Below, piece by piece: positions 32,862 through 42,917 of a stretch of 42,917 nt of DNA. Within the stretch, counting starts at the first letter, position 1. The number at the start of each line of letters is the position of its first letter. This DNA comes from Chlorokybus atmophyticus (Eukaryota; Streptophyta; Chlorokybophyceae; Chlorokybales; Chlorokybaceae). Location of the stretch: positions 318,302-361,218 of the forward strand of contig RHPI01001946.1 of assembly GCA_009103225.1 (NCBI GenBank), given 5' to 3'. Position numbers and translations under genes: made by a program. Below the pieces are notes generated by a model that was not told where the DNA came from, did not search any database, and saw nothing but the letters and a program-made list of their open reading frames with translations.

Positions 32862-33783
32862 ACTGCATCGCACTTAGTTCAACCCATCTTGTGCGCAGCT
32901 CTAAACCGCCGTAAGTGCCGCCAATACCGCCGCCGCCACGTGGCCACAACTCTACGTGAATACGCCGACGATTCTCAACCGCCGACGAAAGTTGGAAAAC
33001 GTCAATGGTCGACGGGCCAGCGGTTGGAGATCAGTGCGGTTGGCAAATTCAGCGATTGGCGAGCTTGGCCGGTGGTCATCTGCTCAATGTCATCTGCTCA
33101 ATTGAAATCGTTACAATGGTTACTTACCTGTACATACTCGACGGGAAAATACTGCAACACTTACAGGCTTCCATTCAATCTTTTCAGTCCATGAACATGA
33201 TTGCTGGCCATTCAACAGGCATGCTGTGTAATTCTGCGCAATACCGGTCTAACGGGAGGCCTATCACGAAGGCGTAACTTTCATAATGTAAGGGACTTGA
33301 AAGGACGGTCCTTGCATGAAGCCGGACACATGTCTGCCCCAGCCTACCGTACCGCTTAGACCCTAAATACAAACTGTAGCTTTGCTTGTCAACCGCAGTG
33401 CCGATTTCAAGCACCTACCCACGACATTTGGGCCAGATAAACCGGCGGTAGCGAGGATGTCGACAAGTCACGTGAGCGGCGACGTGGACAACGTGGACGA
33501 TGTGGACAGCGGCGTGGGCGGCGGCGTTGGCAGGAGCGTAAGAGGCTAATCGAGGAACGCCCTTGAAGGGAAACCATTTGAGCAGGATCTGTTGTTCGAC
33601 TGGATGTAGCGGTAGCTGCCGCAGATCAGGCGGGAATATTGTCTGGGATGGTTGAGCGTGACGATGGCTGGGAGGCGCTGGCCTGCTGGCGCCAAAAATG
33701 AGAAAGAGGAGGAGCACGACAAGCATGAGGATTAGTAGGAGGAGTAACAGCTGGTAAAGTGAGCAAATGTATAGGCGGGCGAG

Positions 33784-36700
33784 ATGAGCACCGCAATGGA
33801 GGGCAGCGGTGAGGGGAGCCAGGAGGACAGGGCGCTGGCGGAGCGGCTGGAGCACCTCACCGTCCGCACTCAGGTGGGTATGCACAGCATAGACAACATA
33901 TGCCGACCCGCCCCACAATTATGTTCACAACAGTAAGCTAAGAGTAAACAGAGCGCCTGTTGCGTGATGAAGCAAGCGTTGCTCCGGTGGCTGGACACCG
34001 GCATTGCACGTTGCAATGGAGAATACCACGCACATACGAGAGGATGCACAGAAGCGGGTGTGATGGTGAAGTTCATGTCTGTCTCTGCCAAACATTAGTT
34101 GTAGCCTTTTCTCTTAACTCTTTGCTGCATTGGATGTGCGATATGAGTCCGTGCACAAGCCAACACTGTCAATCCCCCACTCAGATGTGTCCGTGTGCTG
34201 AGCATGACATGTGCACGCACACAGTAGTTGCGACATACAGAAGTGGGCGCCATCTTTGTCTGCCAAGGTTATCTCGATTGCCCGCTCGTTGTGCGATAGT
34301 GGCGAGCATTGTGCGTGCATGCACGCATCTGCTGCTCTTCAGCTTGAATGTGACGAACACGTGGTAGCCAAACACCGCGTCAGGAAGTGAACATGCACAC
34401 AATGATAACTCGTAACGTACTGAATCTGTCCGAGTGCATGTACACACGCATGCACATGACAGACTGTCAGTTTGTGCGCCCGCATAATTATGCCATGTTC
34501 AGATATGCATGTATGGTACGCTCTTGGACCGCCCGTGGACAAAGCCTTGGTTGATTTGCAGGCGTCCGTGCGTCGAACTAACTCCAGCGATGACATGACC
34601 GTGCCGTCGACATCAGAGCCAATGCATGCATCAATATCATCACCATCCACACCTTCTGCATCCACAACACCATCGCTCTTCCGCCCGACCCACACCGTGC
34701 TGTGGGACTACACCCCGCGCCCGCACTCGCACCATCACAACCACCTTCACAGACACCACAGCGATGCAGACTCGACCGACACAACAACAGCAGCAACATC
34801 ACCATCCCCAACATCATCACCACCGGGCTCGCCCACTCATAGCAGCAGCGAGCATAAGCCACGGTTCAGGCGGTTTTCGGTGTTTCGATCGGCTGCTCAT
34901 AGTAGTAGTGATGCGGATAGTGTGCATGAAAGTGGTGGTGACAATAAGGCGACGACGACGTCATTGTTGGCGGTGGCGCCGTCGTCGCCAAGTCACACGA
35001 CGAGGAGAAGGCACTTTGCGTCGCTGCTCGAGAGCCTTACGCTGCCGGATTCATCAGCAGGTTGGCAGCGTGTGTGTTTGTGGTGTGCGTGCTTGCGTGC
35101 GTTGGTCCTTGCGATGTGGTGCTGATTCAACCAACACACGCACATCAGGTATCCCGGATCGGCTGGCGATCACAAAGGGTTCTCTGTTGCGTCTGGTCGA
35201 AGTGCGCCCTGACGGCTGGTGGCTCGCTCAGCTTCCCGACGGCACCACCGGCCTCGGTAACAGGATTGACTGCTTGCCTGTTAGTAACGCTACTGTTCTT
35301 TAGTGTTTTGTTGCTTGTTTGTTGTTTCTGCTGCCCCATTCATGGACACATTACCATCTCAGTTCCTGGGGCGTACTTGTCCGCATTGAGGAGGGAGCAC
35401 ACGCCGTCGCGCGCATCGGTGAATTCAACAACGACAACAACTAGCCCGCCGACCAATGCGTTGGCGGTGACGTCCAGGGCGCAATCGGTGTTCACGCCGC
35501 TGACTTCAAGAGAAAGGGTAGATGCAACGGCGGAAGCAAAGAGCGGGACAGAAGCAATGCCCATGCTAGGGCGAAGCAACTCCGTGCATGGTGAGAGAAC
35601 ATACATGCGTACGCGCACGCACATGCACGCTGTTGATGAAGGTGTTGACGATGATGGTGGTGTTGATATAGAGTCCGCGTGGCTTCGAGCTCCAGCATCA
35701 ATGAGTGTCGGCTCCTCCTCCTCCGTCCCGGCAGAGCCACCCGCCTCCTCCTCCTCGTCAACAAGTCACGCCCCCGCGGGCATCAGCTCCAACAGCAGCC
35801 GCAATCCCACCTTCACATCCACCACGGGTTCCGTCCCGCCTTACCTCGAAGCCCTGCAGCGCATCGCCTCCTCATCCGCCTCCCACACCAACACGTACCA
35901 GCTCCCGCTGCCGCCAATCCAAGTCGCAGACGGGAAGGGCGGCGCGGGTATAGCCGAGAGCAGCCTGCGCCTGCAGCCACAGAGAGCAGACAACAATGTG
36001 GATGTGGGGAGTAAGAGGGTCCCGCGCGAGTCGGGTGAAGGAGGAGGAGGTGAGAACCACAGTACCGGCAGGCAGGAGAAGTCTTCCCCGCCTCGTCCAC
36101 CCCCGCGTCCTCGAACCCCTTCGCGCACATCACTCGCAGGCACCTCCTTCACCTCCTTATTCTCCCCAACACTATCCCCAACCTCAGACCGCAACCTGAC
36201 GGGTTCATCCTTGTTGGAGTGCTTATGCTTACCGATAGCGTGGGTTCGCCGCGCCCCCGCCTTAACCTTACGCGCCTTGGATGTGATTCGCTTCGCCGCG
36301 TGGAGCCACGCCGCCGCTCAGGTGACTGCCGTGTACGCCATCTACCAGGCGGTGATGGCGGTGATGGCGTACGCGATCGAGTCTCCCGCGCACAGGACCA
36401 CGTACGCGATGCCCGCCGCGGTCTGGACGCTCGTCGGGGCCGTGTGGGCGCTGCACCACGAGCGCAAGGCCAGCACGCACGCAAGAAGAGGGGTTGGAAG
36501 ACTAAGAGCGCTGGGGTGGTCGGTCTTTGCGGCCGGAGCATGCATCAGCATGTTTACGGTAAGACATTGGTAACCACACTGCGTGCGTGCGTGTGCCGCG
36601 TGTGCATCTCTGTGTGTACAGACACACAGATGCATATGTGTGTGTGCTTGTATCTGGGCACTTGTGCACACGCGCATGCGTGTGCATGTGAGCGTGCACG

Positions 36701-39700
36701 AGTGCGTCTTCTCATCAGGTCACTGGTTGTCATTGAACAGAAAGCTGCTGGGATCTTGGCGGCGTGCTGTGCGATGCTTGCGATCGCGGCGGTGTCGATG
36801 GGTGAGGCGCCTCTGCCGGCTTCATCGGGTGGCGGCATCGCCATCGACCCCTTCGATTGGCTCGTCGGCTTCGTCCTCAGGTACAACACACAAATTGATC
36901 AGATCACAAGAGAGTGTGCATGTGTCGACGCCCGCACGCCCGCACGCACGCGTGACAATGTGTGTGCGCGGCAGAGGGAAAGGGAAGAAACCAAAAGTAG
37001 AGGCCGATACAAATGGCGCGGCCAAGTTGTATGCGATGAGGAGCCTCAAGCCTGGTCGGGGTGGTGAATCGATGAAGAAGCGTGGGACAGTATCAGCGGC
37101 ACAACACACCAACAGCGGAAGGAAGGGTTTGTTTACGCGTGCGCGTGATGCCGTGATGGACTTGCGTCGTCACGACGGTGCCGTGGGTCAGCTCATCCTC
37201 GTGTTGGTGTACGTGGCGCTCAACGCGTTGTTCTTCACGCTGGCGGCGGCAAAGTGGCACGTGCGCGCGAAGAAGGCGGGGATGTCGCGCGTTGCATTTT
37301 TAGCGAAGGCGTTTGGCAACTTGCTCAATTTCAATGGAGCGTTCATACTATTGCCAGTACTGAGGCCGTTCCTCGCACTACTCAACCAGAAGTTTGGGTC
37401 GTTCTCATTAGCCAAAGTGCTACCGCTCAACAAGAACCTACTCCTACACAAGGTGAGTAGTGTGTGTGCATGCGTGTGCGTGTGATTGTGATTATCATTG
37501 TTCTTGTTGCTGCTGTTGTTGTTGTTGTGGATGTTGACAATGCGTGGCAGACGGTGGCGTCGGTGATCTTCGTGTGCGTGTTGGGTCACGTGGGCTTCCA
37601 CTACGCCAACTTTGCGCTGCGGCCGGTGGAGACCAAGAAGTCGTTCAACATCCCGCGCGAGCTATGGACGGGGGAGTTCCTCGTCGCATGCAGTGAGTGG
37701 CACTGTTTCTCTAACATGCACGCTGTGTCACACCATGTGGTAACAAGCACGTGCGCGCGTGCCTATGCGTGCGGTCATGCGCGTGGGTCTGTGCGTGCGT
37801 ACGTGCGTGTGTGCGCGTGTGTACGTGCCTGTATGTCCTCGCTTACCCCTGCGTGTGCGTGCAGTGGCGCTGATGTTGTCTGCTGCGGGCGAGCGCATGC
37901 GTCGCGAGCACTACGAGACCTTCTGGGCCAGCCACCAGCTTCTCTGGCCCTCCTTCGCTCTCCTTCTCGCACACGGTCCCGTCTTCTACCTCTGGAGCGC
38001 ACTGCCACTAGGTTGTTACGTTGCCGACCGCCTTGTCGCACGCAGCCGCTGGGGCCTCGTCGGAGGCCGACGCGTGACCGTACTACAAGCCGTGTGGGAA
38101 CAACCCAACGTGTTGAAGCTCGTGTTGTCCAACAAGTGGCGGCCGCGTACGGGGAGCATGTGGACACGCGTGTCGTACATGTTGGGACGAAAAAGGGAGC
38201 TACTTCACTATAAGACGGGACAGTACTTGCGTCTCAATTGCCCGTACGTGTCGGAGTTACAGTGGCACCCTTTCACAATATCATCACCAGCTTCAGATCC
38301 AGACGCACTCACTTTACATATAAAGAGTGCGAGGCCGGGGAGTTGGACCTCGAGCATGCGTGAGCTGTTTGTTGCCCTCATGGGTGACGAGGACGACGTG
38401 AGCTTCACGTCACCCTCGGGTCAACCGGGCACGTGGCGCGGGCCGGGTGGCGTAAGGTTGTTACGTGTGGACGGACCCTACCCGGCACCCGCTCAACACG
38501 TATCTGAGTATGATACAGTTCTACTTGTTGGTGCGGGGATCGGCCTCACGCCATTCGCTGGCGTGCTGCGCGACATCATTGAGTACATATGGCCACATAA
38601 GAATACCACTCACAAGTGTCCGCGACACGTGTACTTCCATTGGGCGTGCCGGCGCGGTGACCTGGCGTCCTACGCGTGGTTCCTGGATCTACTGAAGGGT
38701 CTCCACGCGCGTTACCGTGGTATGGCCACCGCGGGGAGAGGTGTCGTGTTTCAAGTGTACGTGCACGTGACGGGGCCGTGCTCGCCGGGAGCGTTGGCGG
38801 AGGTGCGCGCGGCGTGCGGGGACCACGGGTGCTCGGGAGAGTGTTGTGGGGTCGGAGGGGGAGCGTGTATCGGGGAGTCGTCGCTGGAGCTGCCGAGACA
38901 TACGGCTACGCTCAAGGATATCGTCGCGTTCACGCGAGGTGGGTTACGGCGGTTGTTGTCGTTGTGTATGTGGATGTGCCGAGACTGACATCACTCTCTC
39001 GCAGAGCGGGAGAAGGAGTCGAGGCCGATGCTCACCCTCGCGGACGTCGTGAAGAGGGCCGCCGCCGCCACTGACGAGAGAGAAGCAGCAGCGCAGCGAC
39101 CACAGAGCCCACAAGACAACCCTACCCACGACAACAAGGCTTCATCCAGTCCCGCGTGGCCGTTGTCGCCGGTTCTGGTGATGCGTCCTTTGGAAGAGAG
39201 TGAGAGCGTGAATGAGTCTCCTCGCACGGCGTCGTCCCGTGCTCTGACCGCGCTTGGGGCGTGGGTGGACGACGCCCCCGCGCTGTCCATGAGCGCGTAC
39301 GCGCTGGAGTACGGCCTCGACACACCAAGAGAAGACTACCCGTACGTGCGCACGCGTGCGTGGAGAGTGCAAACGACGACGTTGGCTAACACGTGTGCGT
39401 GCGCGCGTACAGGATGTCTCCCCCTGCGGTGAGACAGAGAGAGGGTGATGGTGGTGCAAAGGGCAAGCTGGCGATGCACTATCTTGCGGACGAGGAGGAG
39501 CAGCGGGACGCACCCGCACACAGCCTCAAACCGGGATGCTGGCAGCCGTGGATACACGTCAGCAGGTGCGTATGACTTCGCCATACGCGCGCGTACATGC
39601 GCGTATGTGCACATGCCTTGGCAACGTTACGTGCCTGCGACACGCACGTGCGCCGTGTGCAAGCGAGGTGACCCTACATGTTGTACAACGTGCGGTGCGG

Positions 39701-40041
39701 ACGATCATGAATGCGTCTCTCTTCGTAAATCCACAGAGGGCGGCCCAAGTGGGACATCGTGTTTGCGGACATACGCCGGCGGCATCGCAACGAAGCCATC
39801 GGAGTCTTCCACTGCGGGCCAATGGGCCACCAGATCAAAGAGGTATGTGCTGTGTTGTGTACTACATGCACTTGTTGGCGGCTTCAACATCAGCAGGTGG
39901 TCGGTCAGTGCTGAAACATGCTCTGTGTGTGTGTGTGTGCGCGCGCAGCTATGCGCGCGGCACACGAAGATAGCGGAGAGCGCGGGGCGCGGGGAAACGC
40001 AAGAGAAGACGATATTCACACCGCACGTCGAGGTGTTTTAG
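33784..40041 (+). CDS. NADPH oxidase with N-terminal SH3 domain
   Basis: Membrane flavocytochrome that passes electrons from NADPH via FAD and two hemes to O2, making superoxide. Twelve exons: 33784-33873, 34562-35060, 35149-35256, 35363-36558, 36741-36880, 36975-37452, 37551-37692, 37865-38938, 39005-39341, 39413-39565, 39737-39842, 39949-40041; 1471 residues. An SH3 domain spans about 74-240: VLWDY (76-80), then a roughly 112-residue His/Ser/Thr-rich insert, then DRLAITKGSLLRL, DGWWLAQLPDGTTG and VPGAYL. A PxxP segment KSSPPRPPPRPRTP follows (472-485). Membrane helices begin near 545. Heme-ligand His pairs have NOX spacing: H836/H850 (14 apart) and H908/H921 (13 apart). FAD motif HPFTISS is near 1017, NADPH motif GAGIGLTP near 1106, GRPKWD and HCGPMGHQ near 1430. 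The C-terminus TPHVEVF replaces the usual NOX ending. No EF-hand is seen, unlike plant Rboh. All introns are GT-AG. An 81-nt stretch (35591-35671) could be an optional in-frame intron. Confidence 0.92.
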
Positions 40042-40393
40042 ATGGCCCAAGCACAACAAGCAAACTCTAACGCGCATCATCAGCAAGCATTACTAGGGGA
40101 TCGTACCATCTAGCTGTAGGCATACTGCATTACGTAGCAGAAGGATACAGTAATAGATCTCTTTGCAGCTCATAATCAGAGCTGGTGCAGGTGCAGGTGC
40201 AGGTGATGAAGTTTGTTGCGACGGGCGTGTCTTGCATGCTGACAGAGGGCACACAACCACAGGGACCCACAGCACATTGTGTCATTGTGTTTCGCACGAA
40301 AGCTTCCATAGCCACATCTACCCATCGGCAGTATACAAGTATACAACACCCTGTCGCGACCAAGTGTGTCTCTGTCATTGAGCATTATGCTGG
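40042..40393. other. Convergent 3' region between NADPH oxidase and kelch gene
   Basis: The 352 bases separate two stop codons on opposite strands and must hold both 3' ends. A GGTGCA hexamer repeat occurs near 40180-40205. No clear terminator or polyadenylation consensus was identified. Confidence 0.6.
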
Positions 40394-42852
40394 TCACCGT
40401 AAGTAGAGTTCCGTGTAGTCCATGGACGTGCCCATCTTCCTCGCCCGGTGCAGTTTGTCGTGTATGGCCGCCCCGTTCCCCGCCCCGCGCACCACAAAGG
40501 TGCGGCCGAGACCCGCCATGCCGAGACGGACCGACATGCCAAGACGACCGGACAGGCCCAGGTGACGACGCGTGCGCCAACCGCGCAAGTGGGCCTGGAG
40601 ACACGGGCAAGAGAGAGAGTGGGTGTTGTGGATGCGTGCTCGTATGTAGCCCACATTCACACTCTACCTGGACAATGACCACTGCACGGTCCTGGCGGTA
40701 GTGCTTGCGTTGGAGGAAGCCACGCGCGCATTTCTGTCACACAACGACAATCAGCTTTGCTTTAACTCCTTACAGATGGCACAGCACATGACGGTGCGCA
40801 TACAAGCTCTTGACTCACCTGTATTGTGACAGCGGCCTGCTGGGTGCCAGCTGGTAATCTCTGCATTGCACACGTGTTCTCAACATTCGATCGTGATACA
40901 GCTGACCTCCGTGTGCCATGGGAATAGCAAGTAGTTGAGACATCACCTCATAGCTGCGGTGTTGGCAGTACCATGTACTGGAATCCAGCACCTCCAACAC
41001 GCTATCATCCCTGCCCCTTGCCATGGCAGATTGGGAAGCATCAGCAGTATCGTCATCGCCAACATCACCATTGCCGTCGTCGTCACGGTCCCACACGCGT
41101 CGCGGTCGCACCACGCCTTTGACACCGCCGAATGAAGGTTGTTGTTGCGACTGCGCGAGAGCGCGCGTGCTGATGATGCGCTTGCGACGGTGCGAGGACA
41201 GCAAACCACCTGCGCGTCGTGTGCAAAGTGGGCTTCGTGTGCATGCGCATGCGCGCGCGAGTGCAATTGAAAATAAGATGACACGCAGGCGCAAGCGCAA
41301 CACACCTGTGCGCTGGACGGCCAGCACCTCGGCCACCACAACACCCTCTTTGAGACGTGTATCATCCTCTTCATTCGGGGGCGGGGGTGGCCTCTTGTCC
41401 GCGTGGCCCCATTGACGGCCGCCTGCGCAACACCCCACCGTGCACTTTGGTACAAGGCTCACGTGCAAGCACACACACAGCGTGCGCACCTGCGACTGGT
41501 ACGACGCGTCGCGCTCTTCTTCTCACGGGCGCACTAAAGTCCACCCCGCTCCCCTCACTGTTATCGTACCCCTTCCTCTCTTCCCTCTCCCTCTCCACTG
41601 CCTCCTCCTCCCTCCTCCTCCTTGCCATCGCCTTGCTCCGCTCCCGCATCACGCGCAGCGCAGACTCCAGGCTCGCGTCCACGTCGTCGTCCACGCCTGC
41701 GCCGGGAGTGCGGGCGCGGGATCGGGGGCGCAAACCGGCGCTCTTGGGACGCTTCGATAGAAGCAGCGCGGCGGCGGCAGACGCGGAGGAGAGTGGTGGT
41801 TTATTGGGGTTGCGCTCCACATTGCCATCTTGGCTAAGACGGTGCTCGCGCACGACGGTCTGTGACACATACGATGTGTTGTCGTTGGTCGGCCATGTGC
41901 GTTTGCGCGTGTGTGCGTGTGTTGTGTTGGTTTACTTTACTTTGGTGAGGTTGGCGAGCTGGTTGCCTGCTGCCCCCGCGCTGGTGGCGGCCGCGATCTT
42001 CTTGACGGCCTGCTTGAGCTGTCCTCGCGCTTCCGTGGCCTTGTTGGTCTCCAGGTAGTGCACGTCGTTGAAGAACTGACCCTGTCACACGTGGCCGTAT
42101 GTTGAGGGGGGATACAGGTATAAACCCGAGACAGTGCGGGAGAGCAAGCATGCACGCAAGGGGCCCATCTATCTCCCCTTCTTGCCTGTGCCCAGCCACC
42201 AATGACGTACATGCGTGTGCCCACCATCGTTGCCGTGTGGCCTGCGCGCGGCCCCACCTGAAAGTGTGTGTGCTGTCGTGTTGAGGGGTGTGTGCTTGGA
42301 ATTTGAGTCACACACAACAGTCAGTGCACCACCTTGGCGCCTGTGATGAGTGCGTCTTCCCAGAAGGCGCTTCCGTCAGCCACCTGCTCCACGTTGAGCA
42401 CGTACGTGTCGTCGCGGTGCCGAGACCCGTCCCAGCCCCCGTACATGTACACCCGCCCTGCGCGCGTGTGCAGTGCAACGTTGTTACTGCGTGTCATGCA
42501 CATCAACAGCAACCCCGACAGTTTATTCTTCCCCCCCACCCACCTTTCCCGTCGTAGACTGCGGTGTGTCCGCTCCTTGCGCTCATGCTGTTCTTGCCGC
42601 TGTCGCACTCCACCTCTCGCCACTCCATCAGCGTCAGGTCCAGAGCCCACACGTCACCCAGTTGCCCGTCCGCGTTTTGCCCCCCTGGCCGCGGGCGGGC
42701 GTGTTTGCGTGTGTGTGTCTGTGCATGCCATGCGGTGTGTTGTGCTGTGATCGACATGTGTCAACCCTACCGCACCTATGACGAGGAGGATGCGACCAGG
42801 GAGAAGGACGGTGGCATGCGCAGCTCGGGGGGGTGGAGAAACTGATGGTCGC
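40394..42852 (-). CDS. Kelch-repeat protein with C-terminal IQ motifs (5' partial)
   Basis: Eleven exons on the minus strand: 42852-42776, 42684-42544, 42457-42333, 42257-42186, 42081-41941, 41859-41490, 41422-41306, 41209-40947, 40860-40819, 40733-40668, 40594-40394; 537 residues, start beyond the right edge. At least three kelch blades are seen: ATVLLPGRILLVIGGQNADG...DVWALDL, SGHTAVYDGKGRVYMYGGWD, and AGHTATMVGTRMYVIGGW...FFNDVHYLE. Each blade has the GG pair and a trailing W or Y. A charged helical stretch with R/E runs (EEEAVEREREE) follows, then two tandem IQ motifs, AVTIQKCARGFLQRKHYR and VVIVQAHLRGWRTRRHL, predicted to bind calmodulin or EF-hand light chains. The IQ frame requires the short exons 40860-40819 and 40733-40668. 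The intron after IGGWAQ has a GC donor (CAG|GCAAGA at 42185). Likely a scaffold or cytoskeletal protein; the specific partner is unknown. Confidence 0.88.
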
Positions 42853-42917
42853 CTGCGCATCAAGTTCCAAAAAGGCATAAATGTTGGTGTGTGTGTGTGT
42901 GTGTGTGGGGGTGTGTG
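42853..42917. other. Intron start or flank with GT microsatellite
   Basis: Bases 42885-42917 are almost pure GT on the plus strand. On the minus strand this runs into TTTTTGGAACTTGATGCGCAG, a splice acceptor. The kelch gene therefore continues to the right of the window. Confidence 0.6.

Larger units (their letters stand above)
31232..33783. other. Intergenic region between retroelement and NADPH oxidase
   Basis: AT-rich to about 32350, then GT/GC-alternating DNA (32390-32720). Contains a 39-nt hairpin at 31856-31894. One short minus-strand stretch (32737-32861) looks exon-like and is listed separately. The last 350 bases should hold the NADPH oxidase promoter and 5' UTR; no clear TATA box was picked out. 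Confidence 0.5.

Noticed and set aside
33415-33918. 167-codon minus-strand frame with a Leu-rich stretch
   Set aside because: It overlaps NADPH oxidase exon 1 and its upstream region in antisense. The Leu run comes from a low-complexity AGGAGGAG tract on the plus strand, not a convincing membrane helix in a gene.
40815-40946. Continuation of the kelch gene exon to a stop near 40815
   Set aside because: Open, but the splice at 40947 to 40860 yields the two IQ motifs in frame, which is far better supported.
1-42917. CRISPR array, bacterial operon or prophage
   Set aside because: There are no regularly spaced repeats; all genes have spliceosomal introns and eukaryotic families.

Overview
The window is nuclear DNA from an intron-dense eukaryote. 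The best guess is a green alga or another photosynthetic protist. This is inference: it rests on about 61 short spliceosomal introns, a plant-sized TOR kinase (about 2482 residues) and a Ty3/gypsy-type retroelement with accessory domains of a kind reported from algae. No ribosomal, organellar or bacterial operon features are present. Every gene below was assembled by hand from splice-site phase and protein-family conservation, and all five models stay in frame across every exon.

Layout, left to right. (1) 122-1489, + strand: 3' part of a cysteine- and asparagine-rich, probably secreted protein with short curlin-like 'SNxxxxxQxN' repeats. (2) 2305-4132, - strand: complete 14-3-3 gene of six exons. 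(3) 4133-5377: head-to-head intergenic region between 14-3-3 and TOR, containing a short TTAGGG-type (telo-box-like) motif. (4) 5378-15450, + strand: complete 31-exon TOR kinase gene; its last exon is only 19 nt and encodes the invariant end of the FATC domain. (5) 15451-17564: nothing coding recognised. (6) 17565-31231: a decayed, nested Ty3/gypsy-type LTR retroelement in + orientation, with gag, a possible protease trace, a cytosine-5 DNA methyltransferase (DNMT) domain, reverse transcriptase, RNase H, integrase, a C-terminal PHD-finger remnant and flanking LTR-like repeats about 80% identical by eye. It is broken by stops and frameshifts, by an insertion holding a Pol III/tRNA-like unit inside the DNMT, and by a solo-LTR-like insertion inside RT. 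(7) 31232-33783: AT- or GT-rich DNA with little recognisable. (8) 33784-40041, + strand: complete 12-exon NADPH oxidase of about 1471 residues carrying an N-terminal SH3 domain split by a roughly 112-residue low-complexity insert, then a PxxP segment, then the NOX core. (9) 40394-42852, - strand: 3' part of a kelch-repeat protein ending in two IQ motifs, convergent with the NADPH oxidase.

The genes do not form one pathway. TOR and 14-3-3 are both growth and nutrient signalling components and share an upstream region, so shared regulation is possible. The most unusual items are the SH3-NOX fusion with a potential cis SH3 ligand, the retroelement carrying both a methyltransferase ('writer') and a PHD finger ('reader'), several perfect palindromes in that element, and four GC-AG introns among about 61.
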